64,000 nt of DNA from Codonopsis lanceolata (taxonomy: Eukaryota; Streptophyta; Magnoliopsida; Asterales; Campanulaceae): the NCBI GenBank assembly GCA_013146195.2, contig CM028377.1, positions 38,941,632 to 39,005,631 on the forward strand, read 5' to 3'. A program made the position numbers and the translations under genes. Under the pieces are notes generated by a model, which was not told where the DNA came from, did no database searches, and saw only the letters and a program-made list of their open reading frames with translations. This document shows positions 1-10,575 of this stretch, piece by piece. How positions within the stretch are numbered: the stretch's first letter is position 1; every line of letters starts with the position of its first letter.

Positions 1-319
1 TTTTGGCCTTTTCAGTTGGGCGGAACCTAGACTTAAGTTTTGACTTTTTTAGCTCGTTACTCGGGCAGAGTAACGACTTATTTTGGGATTTCTGGACTGG
101 GGTTTTAAGGTGGATACCTAACAACTAGGCTAGGGATCACTTATAACCTATGGGTTTTTGATTTGGCAGAGTTTGGATGGGGTTTGGAGATTTTAAGTGC
201 TTCCACTCACCTATCTCGCACCTCTCGTACTAAGTGTATCGAAAGAACGAAGCAGACCTTCGCTGCGATCTAAAAATCACGGATGAAAATGTGTTCGTAA
301 ACTGGGAGCCGGGGCCTCC

Positions 320-329
320 TATTTATAGC
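320..329 (-). promoter_or_regulatory. TATA box of the Tat-type LTR
   Basis: GCTATAAATA on the minus strand, about 340 bp inside the LTR start. It probably drives minus-strand element transcription. Confidence 0.55.
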
Positions 330-419
330 AAGGAGAGGACGCGGTGAATTTGAATTTCTTTCCCGTGCATCGGCTGCTTGTACCTTGCGCTTTAAAGCTT
401 GTACTATTTCTTTGTGAGA

Positions 420-505
420 GGGTGAACAGGAAACATGCTTGGTGCGGCCAAGCCATGCTTGGTGCGGCACCAAGCAACCTTCTGGCGGCACCAAGAGATT
501 TTGGA
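420..505. repeat. GC-rich palindrome cluster in LTR U3
   Basis: Repeated words of the type GGTGCGGC / GGCACCAAG form short inverted repeats such as CTTGGTGCGGCACCAAG. They lie upstream (minus sense) of the TATA box. A related cluster precedes the TATA box of the antisense extra ORF at 4075-4130. Confidence 0.6.
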
Positions 506-667
506 AGTTTCAAATTTTGACACTTTCCCCTCGAGTTCACACTGCTTCAAGCGCATCCTCGCTTCCTTTTGCATTTTTGACTTCTCGCAACTTGACATTT
601 GTTAAGTTTTAACAGCTTCTTGATATTTTATGTCCACATACCAGGGTACGAAATTGGGGTGTCTACA

Positions 668-1084
668 GAGCCCTCAACGATGGAGTTTACTGTAACCTTC
701 GCTGCCATCGAGTAGACGAACATCGTTGATTAACAAGAGACTCTCCAATTTCGCTCATTTAAGAACAGGAGAATGCAATTGGTAGCGCTTATAATGCACT
801 GAACATGCTATCCAAACTCTATAACCTAGACATTTTAGTCGGTTATAAAAAATTATCAAAGTTTTTAAGCGAGATGTGAATTTAATGTGCTCGATGGTCG
901 GACCTACTAATGTAGGTCGCCACGTATTCCCTATTAAAGGAAATCGGACCAAGCGTAGTTCAGCCAAAACCTTAAACTACAATGGAAAAAAAATTTTGTG
1001 TTTTCGAAAAAGCCGTATTCTTCCGGTCCGAAACCGTTGTCAAATACGGTATGAAGATTTGAATGTTTTTGCTACCACCTTCAA
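668..1084. other. No gene seen; degenerate element sequence
   Basis: Low-complexity, AT-leaning sequence without a convincing ORF. The ORFs present have no recognisable motif. Confidence 0.4.
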
Positions 1085-1405
1085 CCTAGTTGAAACGTGT
1101 TAAGAAAAATTTTCTAATTATGTCTGGGCCTTGATCGCTGTCTTGTTTCCAGACATAACCCGAAAACTTTCAAATATCAGAAAATTGTGTTTGACTAAAG
1201 ATCCGTTGCCGAGCACTGCAAATTGCTTTTCTGTTACCACAATTTCAACCGGTCAATACCTTGTAGTTGAAATGTGTTAAGAAAAATTTTCTAGGTATGT
1301 ATGGGCCTTGATCGCTGTCTTGTTTCCAGACATAACCCGAAAATTTTCAAATATCAGAAAATTGTGCTTGACTAAAGATCCGTCGCCGAACACGGCAAAT
1401 TGATC
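1085..1405 (+). repeat. Tandem duplication, two copies of a 177-bp unit
   Basis: The block from GTGTTAAGAAAAATTTTCT (1097) through ACTAAAGATCC to GCAAATTG recurs from 1274 with few changes, giving a period of 177 bp. No coding potential is visible. Confidence 0.85.
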
Positions 1406-1470
1406 ATTCTTCAAGTATTTTCGAAAATTGTGAAGTGGAAAATATTCTTTTTCCTTCCCCTTTCTTTTTT

Positions 1471-1645
1471 TGTTTTTTTTTCAAATATTCCTCTTTTTTT
1501 GTGTTTTTTGAAATATTCCTCTTTTTTTGTGTTTTTGAAATATTCTTCTTTTTTTGTGTTTTTGAAATATTCCCCTTTTTTTTGTGTTTTTGAAATATTC
1601 ATCTTTTTTTGTGTTTTTGAAATATTCCTCTTTTTTTTTTTTGAA
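1471..1645 (+). repeat. T-rich minisatellite, about six copies of a roughly 30-bp unit
   Basis: Units of the form GAAATATTCCTC followed by T-runs and GTGTTTTT repeat about six times. The long hydrophobic ORF translated through it (1400-1705) and its lysine-rich minus-strand counterpart are products of the repeat, not genes. Confidence 0.9.
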
Positions 1646-2282
1646 AAACAAAGCAAAAATAAATTTATTTTTTTTAAAATTTTCCTAAAAAGGAAATTAT
1701 TCTAGAGTTAGGGTAAGAGTACTGTACCTTGACTTACCTTTTTGCGCCCGGGTGGCTGCCGCAGATTCGGCCGATTCTGACATTTCTGCCACTCTTTGCT
1801 GGGGAATTTATTCTCTTTTGCTTCTTTTTTTTTCTTTTGATTTTTTTTCTTTTGATTTCTTTTCTTTTTCTTTTTCTTTTCCTTTGATTCTATTTTTTTC
1901 TTTTCTTTTTGATTTATTTTTCGATCTGCTGGGGATGTTATTTCCTTTGTCCTTTGGTGAATGGTCGCAAATTTTGGTTAACAAGACTAACTTTGTTAAC
2001 TTTCCGTTAGGCTCAGGGACCATTGTGAGAATTTTGAAATTTGAGGACCAGAGTGCTGCAGCTGCAAACTTTGGAGGGGGAAAAAGGAAAATTCCCTTTT
2101 TCCTCCCTTAAGTGGACGGGAATTTGAGAAAGGAAGCTACTGTTTCTCTTTCTCTTTTCCTTCCTTTCATTCTTGCTGCTTCGTTGCCATTGTTGCTACT
2201 GCCTGCTGTTTTCTTTTTATTTTCTTCATTTTTGCTCCTTTTCTCGATTTTCTTCCGCCAATTTCAGTGTTTTACTTAGCAG
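1646..2282. other. Pyrimidine-rich stretch without a gene; possible 5' UTR of the next gene
   Basis: Strong T/C bias (for example 1818-1925 and 2140-2280) directly upstream of the ATG at 2283. This could be transcribed leader, but I see no clear TATA box or ORF. Confidence 0.35.
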
Positions 2283-3621
2283 ATGGATTCTTCTTCACGA
2301 TCCAGGAAGGGAAAGGCACCGATGCGCCCCGAATCTGGCGGTAGGAGGAGAGAACCTCCTAGCTTGATTCGAAATCGGCTCAATTATACATACTCCAAGG
2401 ATGATTGGGGCAATCTGGTACGAGATCGGGACACCCACATCTCCAATCTTCCCCTAACCACTGTAAGATTTCTCTTTTCAAGCAATTTTCCTAGATATTT
2501 TTCAGATCTGCTAAATTCCTGCACTGTTTGGGACTTTTGGAGCACTCTTGACTTTGTTAGTGATGTATATGCATGTCCTATTTATGCCTAAATGATGCAA
2601 TTGAGTGATAATGCATGTAATTTCTGTGATTTATTTTTGCGATGCATGATTTGAAATAGTGGTCACTATTTGACCTTACTATGCATGATTTATGTTCTAA
2701 ATGCAAATGGGGCTATATGATGCATGTTTTACATTAAATCACATTTTTGCATGCAATAGAATCGTGAAACGGAATATTCGGAGTATAAATTTAATTTTTC
2801 CGAGACACTTTTTGGGCATTTTTTCGGATAAAAATGGGACAAAGAAGATATTTTTCATGCCCTTAGACTTATCTTCTAAGCATGCAAATGCTGCAGGGGT
2901 ATAGTAAATACCACAAAGATATTATTTTTAATGATCGGTGATATTTTACTTTCTCTTTGTTGTATTCCCATGGCAGCTTATTGGACAAATGAAATGCAAA
3001 ATATGAATGCATGAATTATTTTATTTGATGCAGATGCAATGCAGAACATGTATGTGATGATGTATGAATTTTTCACATTTTATCATGCACATGACAAATG
3101 CAGTTATAATATGTACATTAAGATGCAAAATTAATTACATATATGAATTGCTTGTTTTTTTTTTTTATGAATAAATTTTTTTTATGGATTTTGAAAAAGA
3201 ATGATTTTTGAGAAAGAATGATGTTTATTTACATGTAAATTTATGCACATGTATGAAAATAGTATGTGACAATTTAAAGAATTATATATATAATTTTTTT
3301 TTGTTATGAACAAGATTTTTTTATATTTTTTTTTTACTAAAAGAATTTATTGTAAAAAAAAGTGAAATATAAAACATGTGATATGTTCATTATTTACTTA
3401 AAGAACTGTACAGAGAAGGAGATAAGGGTAGAGAACTTACCCCGTTGTTTTTTTTTTTCAGGTTCGCAGGGAGCAGCTCAGTGCGGCGGCCCAGACGTCG
3501 AGATGACAGTGATGATGATGACGGGTCAAGCCGTGGTCGAGGCAGAGGTCGAGGAGTTGTAGCGGGTCCCAGAGTCAGGGGTGGTGGCCTTCCCAGAAGC
3601 CAGTCGTCCCGAGCACATTAG
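2283..3621 (+). pseudogene. Two-exon gene remnant for a small basic, RG-rich protein (unknown)
   Basis: I do not recognise this protein. Exon 1 (2283-2462) starts at ATG and encodes exactly 60 codons rich in Ser, Arg and Lys. It ends at a good donor (GTAAGA at 2463). A 999-bp AT-rich intron ends with a long T-run and CAG at 3461. Both sites are phase 0. Exon 2 begins at 3462 and adds 14 codons before TGA at 3504-3506. A shift of one base near 3500 would instead open a frame to TAG at 3619-3621, with an acidic Asp-rich patch followed by alternating Arg-Gly residues typical of RGG-type nucleic-acid-binding tails. I infer that the present stop results from a 1-bp change. It lies on the same strand as eORF A and may belong to the same Tat-type element, or be a separate host-gene fragment. 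The splice sites look better than the rest of this decayed region. Confidence 0.5.
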
Positions 3622-4074
3622 CCTTTGACTTCCTGCGAACATTAGTATCTTTCTTCTTTTTTTCTTTTGCATTTTTTTTTCTTATTTTTATTCTTTTGTA
3701 TATTTTTTTCTGTAAAAGAAATCTGTACAAATATTATGAAATAATGCAATATACTGTATATGATGCAATATGTTACACATGCAAAACTAAATTCACACAG
3801 AAAATAAAACTATACCAAACATCTAAAATGTAATGGCACGCTGTATTTTGAGGAAAGGGATTTTTGAGAATACACCTTTGGATAAGAGCGGGCTTTTTGG
3901 GTGATATTGGAATGAGGAAAGTGGCCGAATCTTTGGTGTATTGCCTGTTGAATCCGTGGTTGTAGCCTTCTTTATAGGTTTTCTTTTCTTTCCACGATCA
4001 GACGCAGGAGCAGCGAATTGTCGGAGCATCAAACCAGGATACCAGGCGAAATTTTCATTGCACAGTGGACACTT
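3622..4074. other. Intergenic, T-rich; no gene
   Basis: Downstream of the RG-rich gene remnant the sequence is T-rich (3650-3720) and then AT-rich. The ORFs here show no motif. It probably holds the 3' UTR of the upstream unit and the distal promoter of eORF A. Confidence 0.4.
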
Positions 4075-4214
4075 TCGGTGCCACCAATGAGGACCATGGT
4101 GCGGCACCAAGAGGCTTCTTGGTGGCACCATGGTTTTCCTATTCAGACACTATTTTCGTCACTATTTGGGCACTGTGCGCTGAATTGTTTGTTTTCTCCG
4201 TTTGCGGTATAAAT
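4075..4214 (+). promoter_or_regulatory. Promoter of antisense eORF A: palindrome cluster plus TATA box
   Basis: A hairpin-capable block at 4099-4130 has GGTGCGGCACCAAG and CTTGGTGGCACC as arms. It is followed by TATAAAT at 4208-4214, about 140 bp upstream of the eORF A ATG. Similar GGTGCNGCACCAAG words precede the TATA box of the LTR at 1-667. The order resembles that LTR U3, which suggests the eORF has its own plus-strand promoter. Confidence 0.45.
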
Positions 4215-4351
4215 TGTGACAGAAATGAGCTCAGTTCCTCGCTCATTCAGTTCCTTCTTTCTTTCTAACTTTCCAGCCTTTGTCACTGCTTGCCATAGCC
4301 TTTATTCTACCATCATGTTCAGAAGCTAACATTTCTCGCATCTCTTGATAA

Positions 4352-4810
4352 ATGGCTGCCCGCATTCCAACAGCTCTGGAGATTGAAGTTTATGAAAATG
4401 CTCTCGATTTCTGGATCATTTCTTTGCGATCTGACGAAAGGGATTTCTTTGAGCATCTTTTCGGGTTCAGGTGCCTTTTATCCTGGCGAAATGTCATAAT
4501 CAACTGGGACATGCTGAGGGGAGCCGCCAGGTTTTGGTCTTCTATGGAACACTTATTTAATTTTGGCATGAACGAAATGTGTCCCACCTTTGAGGAGTTC
4601 TGTGCTATGCTTGGAGTGGCACCCACTAGCCAGATCGCGGTACCCGCCTACAGAAGGCGTCCGTACATGGCCATTAGGGAGCTCTTCCGTTCTACCCGCC
4701 GGGCTACTCTAGGTTTTATTAATGGGGATTTTTTTAACTTGATGGCTCTTCCTGAAGTTTTCACAGCATATGTTGAAGATGACTTGGATCATCAGCGGTG
4801 TAGATTAACA
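4352..4810 (+). pseudogene. Antisense eORF A, 5' half (plant mobile-domain / DUF7745-like), split by LINE
   Basis: An open frame starts at ATG 4352 and runs about 150 codons before entering LINE sequence. It contains the segment FGMNEMCPTFEEFCAMLGV, which has the form seen in plant mobile-domain/DUF7745-type proteins (aromatic, Gly, Cys-Pro-Thr, Glu-Glu). Such ORFs occur as extra ORFs in Tat-lineage Ty3 elements, often antisense to pol. Here pol (12318-12990) is on minus and this frame is on plus. Its other half resumes at 10576 after the LINE. The longer ORF to 5005 is a chimera with LINE 5' sequence and should not be taken as one protein. The function of this domain is unknown; family naming is from motif recognition only. 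Confidence 0.6.
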
Positions 4811-4872
4811 GCGCTTTTTTCTCTCTCTATAATTTTCTCTCTCTATAATTTCCTTCTAGGTTCTTGTTGTGC

Positions 4873-6510
4873 ATGGCGGCGGCCAAGGAGGCTCCGCCTC
4901 CCAGCCCACCTGATCCATGTCCCTCTGTGTCTTACGCCAATGTTGTGGCTCAACCTAAACCCTTTGTGGGTAATGCCGGTCCTGTTTTGCAACCTGTTCC
5001 GTTAGCCCCTAGATAGGCAGTGGTGGTGGAGGGTGATCCGGGATGTTTATTTTCGTCAATGGAGTTGGACGCTTCAGCCAAACAATTTGAGAACACTTTG
5101 ATTTTGAAGTTTTCATCTGGGAGACCAACTGTGAACGTCATACAAGCGGACATTGCTAAGAACTGGCATCTTAAGGGCCCTTTCGTGGTGGGTTTATTGG
5201 ATCCGAGGCACGTTATGGTTAGACTTTCTTCTGCGGAGGATTTTATTCTAGCATTGTCCAAAGAATCACACATGATTCAATCATGTATGTATAGATCCTT
5301 TCGGTGGTCGGCTAACTTTTCATATCGGAAAGATGAGACTAGGGTTGCGGTTTGGGTACGTATGCATCATCTCCCTCTCATGTTTTTCAATCCGACCTTT
5401 TTGGAGCGCATAGGGAACACTCTAGGGAATTTTTTAAGGGCGGATGAGAAAACTCTAACCCTAGTTCGGCCTATGTTCGCAAGAATGTGTATCGAGATCG
5501 ATGTATCTCATCCGTTACCAACGAGAGTATGGATCGGCACGAGTAAGGAAGATGGGTTTTGGCAGTCTCTCGAGTTTGAAGGTAATATCAGGTATTGTGT
5601 TGGCTGTGGACTTTTAGGGCACGTGAAGAGTCAGTGCAAAAAGGGGCACTATCGCACGTCTAAAACAAGTGATGATCCTGTTGTGCACGATCCCAGTTTG
5701 GGAGGTCCAAAGGATAAAGGGAAGTCTGTTTTGCATAAGAATGCGGGGGATAATGGCGGGTCTGGCAAAGCGTTTGTTCATCCTTCTAACCCAGTCAAAG
5801 AACAAAAGAGATGGACTCCAGTTAAACGGGATGGGGGGTCAGTCTCCGCGGCCAAAAATGCTCAAGGTGTTCCTGTGGAGCCTGAGCATATTGATATTAC
5901 TAGTTCGGAAGATTCGAAGAAGGAGCATGAAAGAAGTTCGGTTCCAGCGAATAATACTCAAGGGCGTTCGGTTCCTTTAACAAATTCCTTTAGTGTTTTG
6001 GATAGCCTGGAGGAGGATGAGGGGGCTAGGGTTTCGGATGAGATTGCAGCTACAAAGGCTTTGAATGAGATGAATTCTGGCAATGATCCTGTAGTTGCTA
6101 AGAAGGTCTATAAAGATTCGGTTTACATAGGGGAATTTTGGAATGGAATTTTGCATGCAATTCCGAGGAAATTTGGAAAGGCTCATTCCACGAATGGTGA
6201 CTATGAGGATAAAACTGTAGAAGCTGGTCGTTTGTTTAATGATGCCGATGTTGGCAATGTTTCTCTCCGTACTTCTTTTCTGGTCTATTGCGATAGGTTA
6301 CACAAAGAGAAAGAAAAAACGAAGTTTTTAAAGGAGAATGTGAGAGTGACTAGACCAAGTAAAGCCCGATCGGTTCCCATGCATAATAATTTTATGACGA
6401 TAGTTATTTGGAACGCTGAGGAGTTTGTAATAAGGATACTCGCAGTATATGAAGCTTCTAATTCGGCAACATCGGCCTTTCCTGTGTGCTGTGTTAGAGC
6501 CCAAAACTAG
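4873..6510 (+). pseudogene. LINE ORF1: nucleic-acid-binding protein (DUF4283-like plus CCHC knuckle)
   Basis: ATG at 4873 opens a frame broken by a single TAG at 5014-5016; after it the frame is open to 6510. The N-terminal third matches the general form of plant LINE ORF1 (DUF4283-like), with a run such as VVGLLDPRHVMVRL and then VAVWVRMHHLPL. A zinc knuckle CVGCGLLGHVKSQC (C-x2-C-x4-H-x4-C) lies near 5600-5640. The C-terminal half is Ser/Lys/Glu-rich and probably disordered. ORF1 is expected to bind the element RNA in a ribonucleoprotein. The ORF2 start motif (MTIVIWNA at about 6394) lies in this same frame with no stop between, so ORF1 and ORF2 are now fused up to a frameshift at about 6420. 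Confidence 0.88.
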
Positions 6511-7362
6511 TGGCGATCGTTTGTTTAAATTTTGTCGGCGGGTGGGTTATGCATTTAATTTACATGCAAATCCTACTAATAAACACATATGGCTTTTATG
6601 GAATAGTCCTATGGAGGTTAATTTGATGAGTTGTTCTTCACAACAAGTTTCTGTTATGATTAAGATGCCCGACCGTGTATCTATGTTGGCTTCCTTTGTT
6701 TATGCCAAATGTAACAGACAAGCTAGGAATGAACTGTGGGTTGATCTTGTGAATCTTTTTGTGGGTTGTGCTGTTCCGTGGTTTGTCGGGGGTGACTTTA
6801 ATGTCATTTGTCAGTCTATGGAAAAATTGGGTGGTGCTCCGTGTGATTTAGGCGAGATGGAGGATTTTAATAATTTTATTAATTTTTCTGGTTTGGTTGA
6901 TGCGGGCTTTGAAGGATCTCGTTTCACTTGGTGTAATAAATCGGTCAGGAAATCGTATTTGGAAGAGATTGGATAGGGTTTTGGTGAATGGGGCTTTTAA
7001 GCTATCTTTTAAATTTGTTGGTTACGCATCTGGTTACTAATGTTTCGGATCACGCTCCTCTATTGCTTGATTTTCAGGATTCGATGAAAAGGAAGAGTGG
7101 GTTTCGTTTTCAGAGGGTTTGGTTAGATCACAAAGATTTCTTATCCTTTGTGGAGGAACAATGGCGCAGGCCTACGTGGGGAGCGGGCATGGCTCTTCTT
7201 TACAGTAAATTGAAGCGTCTTCGGCCAGCCTTAAAGGATTGGAATTGGAGAGTTTTCGGACACATTCAAAGGAATATCGCTGCTACGCAGGATGATATTC
7301 TGAAATTGGATTTGGAGTTACAAAATGGGGTGGTTTACATGTTTCGGAAGGTGCGGGAGTAG
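6394..7362 (+). pseudogene. LINE ORF2 part 1: APE-type endonuclease
   Basis: The endonuclease domain that nicks target DNA for target-primed reverse transcription. The start MTIVIWNA is followed by a frameshift near 6420. The next frame (from 6449) carries HRPFLCAVLEPK, then SFVYAKCNRQARNELW, the catalytic-core motif PWFVGGDFNVI (near 6775-6805) and GSRFTWCN. Another frameshift at about 6950 moves to the frame holding VSDHAPLLLDF (near 7038), whose SDHxP motif is a catalytic hallmark of this nuclease. All main motifs are present but spread over three frames. A linker at about 7390-7530 with LWVTEGDRNTAFFH connects it to the reverse transcriptase. Confidence 0.88.
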
Positions 7363-7399
7363 CTAAACAAAGACTTACGCGCGACTTCTTGCATGGGAA

Positions 7400-9261
7400 T
7401 CAGAGATGGCCGAAGCTAAATCCCGTCAATTGTGGGTGACGGAAGGGGATCGCAACACCGCCTTTTTTCATGCTAGCATAAAGGATAGAGGGCATCAGAA
7501 CACTCTGCGTCTTCGTAGGTCCGATGGTTCTTACAACGGCGATCGGTGCAAATTGGTGCCATGGTGAAGCCTATTTTTCGAGCTCTTTGCATCTACAGAC
7601 CCTACTATTGATGAAGATTTGTTTGATGGCTTTCCTGTTACGGTTACTTCAGCGGATAATAATACATTGATTGTACTTCCTAATGAAGATGAGGTCTGGG
7701 CTGCGATTAATTCCCTCAATCCTAATAGCGCACCGGGGCCGGACGGTTTCACTGGGTGGTTTTTCCAAGGGTGTTGGTCGATTATTAAGCAGGATGTTAT
7801 GGACGCAGTCTGGGACTTTTTTCGCGGGAATGTGCTTCATCGAGGTTTGTCTTCGGCTATCGTTGTTCTTCTTCCGAAGGTGGAAAAGCCGGATAATCGA
7901 GTGATTTAAGACCGATAAGTCTTTGCAACCGCGGCGAAGTTAATATCCAAGATCTTGTGCGGCAGCTCCAATGCTCCCGAAGCTGATTTCTGTTCAACAA
8001 TCCGGTTTTGTTCAGGGGCGTAGTATACAAGAAAATATTCTTCTAGCTCATGAGTTAGTTCAGCGCATTGACTATAAGACTCGAGGAGGTAATATGGTTG
8101 TCAAGATCGATATGTCAAAAGCATACGATAGAATGGAATGGAGTTTTTTGGATCGTGCGCTGAGAGCTTTCGGCTTCAGTTCAGATTTTGGCAGATTGAT
8201 TCATAATATGCTTTCTAACAGCTGGTATTCTTTTAAGATAAATGGAGCCATTTCGGGATTCTTCAAAACTGGTCGGGGAGTGAAGCAAGGTGATCCGATA
8301 TCGTCCATGCTTTTTATTCTAGCTCAACAAGTTCTGTCCCATAATCTGAATAGAGCGGTTTTGCAAGGTCGGTTTCAGCCTTACATTCATGGTAGGAAAG
8401 GCCCTTTAATCACGCACTTGTTATACGCCGATGATATGCTTCTATTCTGTAACGGCTCCAAGCAGTCTATTATGGGTCTGAAACACATTTTAGGGGCATA
8501 TGAAGCTTCGTGCAGACAATGAAAGTGAATGCCAAAGCAAAAGTGGTTTTTATTTGTCGCAAAGATGTAATTCTGGGCAGGTTTTAAGAATAGAAGGATG
8601 GTCGGGCTTTACACATAGAACATGGCCGTTGAAATACTTGGGTCTTCCTTTATATAAGGGTCGGATTCGGCGAGTTTATTTTGAGGATTTGGAGAGGAAA
8701 GTTACAGGAAGGATATGCAATTGGCGGAATAATTTATTATCTTTTGGGGCGAAGGTTACTCTTATCAAATCTATTCTGTGTAGCATTCCGGTATATGCTA
8801 TGGCGGCATTAAAAGTTTGTAAGTCAGTTCTTCGTCGAATCGAGCAGAAATTGGCGAGTTTTCTTTGGAGTGATCGGGGAAACAATCGCTATCACTGGAT
8901 TGCTTGGCACAGAGTTTGTCGGCCTTTGAATGAAGGTGGGCTGGGCATTCGGCCTCTGCAGCAAATGATGGATTCGTTACATGCGAAACTTGCTTGGAAG
9001 GTGCTTAATCGTCAGGGGCAGTGGGCTGAGTTTTGCATCGCAAAATACGGTTTACATCAGGAGGTTGGTTTTCGGTGTGTCACAAGGTCCTGGAGGGCAG
9101 TTTTGGATCAGTACTCTTTGGTTCAGGAGTCTTGTCGGTGGGTCGTTGGCAGGGGAAACATCTCTTTTTGGGATGATAATTGGTGTGGTACTCGTTTAAT
9201 CGGACCTCTTCCGGTGGGACGAAACCTTAGCTTGCTTGCGATGCGGCAAAGAATACGATAG
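7400..9261 (+). pseudogene. LINE ORF2 part 2: non-LTR reverse transcriptase
   Basis: The first block (7619-7909) has NSAPGPDGFTGWFF, a typical fingers motif of plant L1 RT. A deletion or frameshift at about 7905-7970 damages the following FRPISL region; a remnant of the FRPISLCN codons is visible at about 7905-7930. The next frame (7971-8522) contains FVQGRSIQENILLAHEL, VVKIDMSKAYDRMEW (first catalytic Asp), GVKQGDPISSMLF and the catalytic LLYADDMLLF (near 8418-8450). A frameshift at 8500-8520 leads to the thumb region, with WPLKYLGLPLYKGRI and CSIPVYAMAA, to 9261. Catalytic residues are retained but the frame is broken at least three times. Confidence 0.93.
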
Positions 9262-10459
9262 TTTGATCCAGCTGGTTCCTCAGACTGTTCGGCATCGGGT
9301 GCAACATATTCACTGTGATGCTCTCATTCCAGACAGATTGATTTGTGAACTTACTGCCTCGGGTGATTTCAAAGCTAGCATCTTTTCGCATCATCACAGG
9401 GAGCCTGGGCAGTCGCATAGGTGGGCTCAACTCATTTGGCAGAAGTGGTTACCTTTGCGAGTGAGTTGTTTTCTATGGAAGTTATTTCATAATGCTTTGC
9501 CGGTCGATGTTAACATACAAGCTTGTCATGTTCAGTTAGCTTCCAAATGTCATTGTTGCCTTGATTCGCCTTCAGTTGAATCCATTAATCATCTGTTTGT
9601 TGGCTCTCAAGTTGCTCGTCAACTATGGACAGGTTTTGCGACTCGTTTTCATTTAATTACCCGGTATGAGAGCATTCATCACTTATTCTCGGTTTGGTCT
9701 TCTGTTTCTCTGCGGTCTCAGATCGGGGTGACTATGTTTAGTATCTTTGCTATTACATGTTGGGAGATTTGGAAGGAGCGTTGTGTGGCGGTTTTTGAAG
9801 ACTGCAGGATGACCAAAGACAGGATAGCCTCTCGGATTTTTGAAGGTGTTCGAGAAGCCAATCGTTGTTTTGTTCCGAAATCTAAAAGTGGTAGAGATGC
9901 GTGTGCAGCTATTCAGTCCTTACAGCTGAGGGTTACTCCGGTGTTTGTTAAAAGGGGTAAGTGGGTCAGATGGATTCCTCCGATTACTGGTTACAAACTC
10001 AACACAGACGGATCGTTCAAAGATGGGAGATGTACCGGCGGTGGGGTAATTCGAGATAGTTTTGGGAACTTTGTTTGTGCCTTTTCTAGCGACTATGGGC
10101 ATGGAACGAATATGAGGGCAGAAATTTCAGCTCTTCGAGAGGGTCTTCATCTTTGTCGGTTGCTTCATCTCGATGATGTGATTGTGGAATCAGATTCTCT
10201 TACGGCGGTTAACGTGTTAGTTGGGGGTCATCGTGAACCTTGGCAGCACATATATTCGCTTCGGGATTGTAGGGGTCTTTTGGGGAGTTTCAAGTTGAGC
10301 CATGTTTTTAGAGACCAAAATAAGGTAGCTGATTGTTTAGCAGCTTTGGCGCATGAGCATGGGGGTCAGATCGTGTTTTCAGAGTTTGTTAATCTTCCTG
10401 TCATAATCAAAAAGGTTATAGCTTTTGATAGGGATGGTCTGTATAGTTTCAGGAAATAG
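9236..10459 (+). pseudogene. LINE ORF2 part 3: zinc-binding region and C-terminal RNase H
   Basis: An open frame of 407 codons. Its first part has WLPLRVSCFLWKL and a Cys/His cluster (CHVQLASKCHCC, then INHLFVGS) like the zinc-binding region of plant reverse transcriptases. From about residue 255 it has an RNase H of the RVT_3 type: YKLNTDGSF, GGGVIRDSFGNFV, MRAEISALREGL, VESDSL and NKVADCLAALAHEH, giving the acidic D-E-D-D set. Plant L1 elements are known to carry such an archaea-like RNase H, which helps remove RNA from the RNA-DNA hybrid. This is the best-preserved part of the LINE. Confidence 0.92.
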
Positions 10460-10575
10460 TTTCCTTGTATTTTCGAGGTAAGGTTCCTTGTCATCCTTGG
10501 CAGGTTGTCCCCCTCTGTTGTTTCGTTTGTTTTAATAATACTTCTGCGGGTGCCGCCCTGCTTTTAAAAAAAAAA

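Larger units (their letters stand above)
1..667 (-). mobile_element. Tat-type LTR fragment (Ty3/Gypsy), truncated by window start
   Basis: Read on the minus strand, the sequence starts TGTAGACACCCCAATTTCG at 667, a start typical of Tat/Ogre-type LTRs and shared with the LTR at 42252-43552. A minus-strand TATA box (GCTATAAATA, 320-329) lies downstream of a GC-rich palindrome cluster (about 420-505). The other LTR end is outside the window. No polypurine tract is recognisable just right of 667, so I cannot say whether this is the 3' LTR of the element whose remains follow or the 5' LTR of another element extending leftward. Confidence 0.7.
4803..10575 (+). mobile_element. L1-clade LINE, near full length, inserted in eORF A
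   Basis: A LINE with ORF1 (DUF4283-like region and a CCHC knuckle), ORF2 (endonuclease, reverse transcriptase, zinc-binding region, RNase H) and a 3' end in a run of ten A's (10566-10575). The 5' UTR is only about 60 bp and contains a duplicated TCTCTCTCTATAATTT word. Multiple frameshifts and at least one stop make it inactive. The interrupted eORF A resumes in frame right after the poly(A). I could not find an exact target-site duplication by eye, so the 5' boundary is approximate (4800-4815). Confidence 0.93.

Noticed and set aside
1400..1705. Hydrophobic 101-aa ORF that looks like a membrane protein
   Set aside because: It is the translation of a T-rich minisatellite; Phe/Leu runs come from poly-T.
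4352..5005. Single 217-aa protein
   Set aside because: A chimera: eORF A up to about 4805, then LINE 5' UTR and a wrong frame of LINE ORF1.
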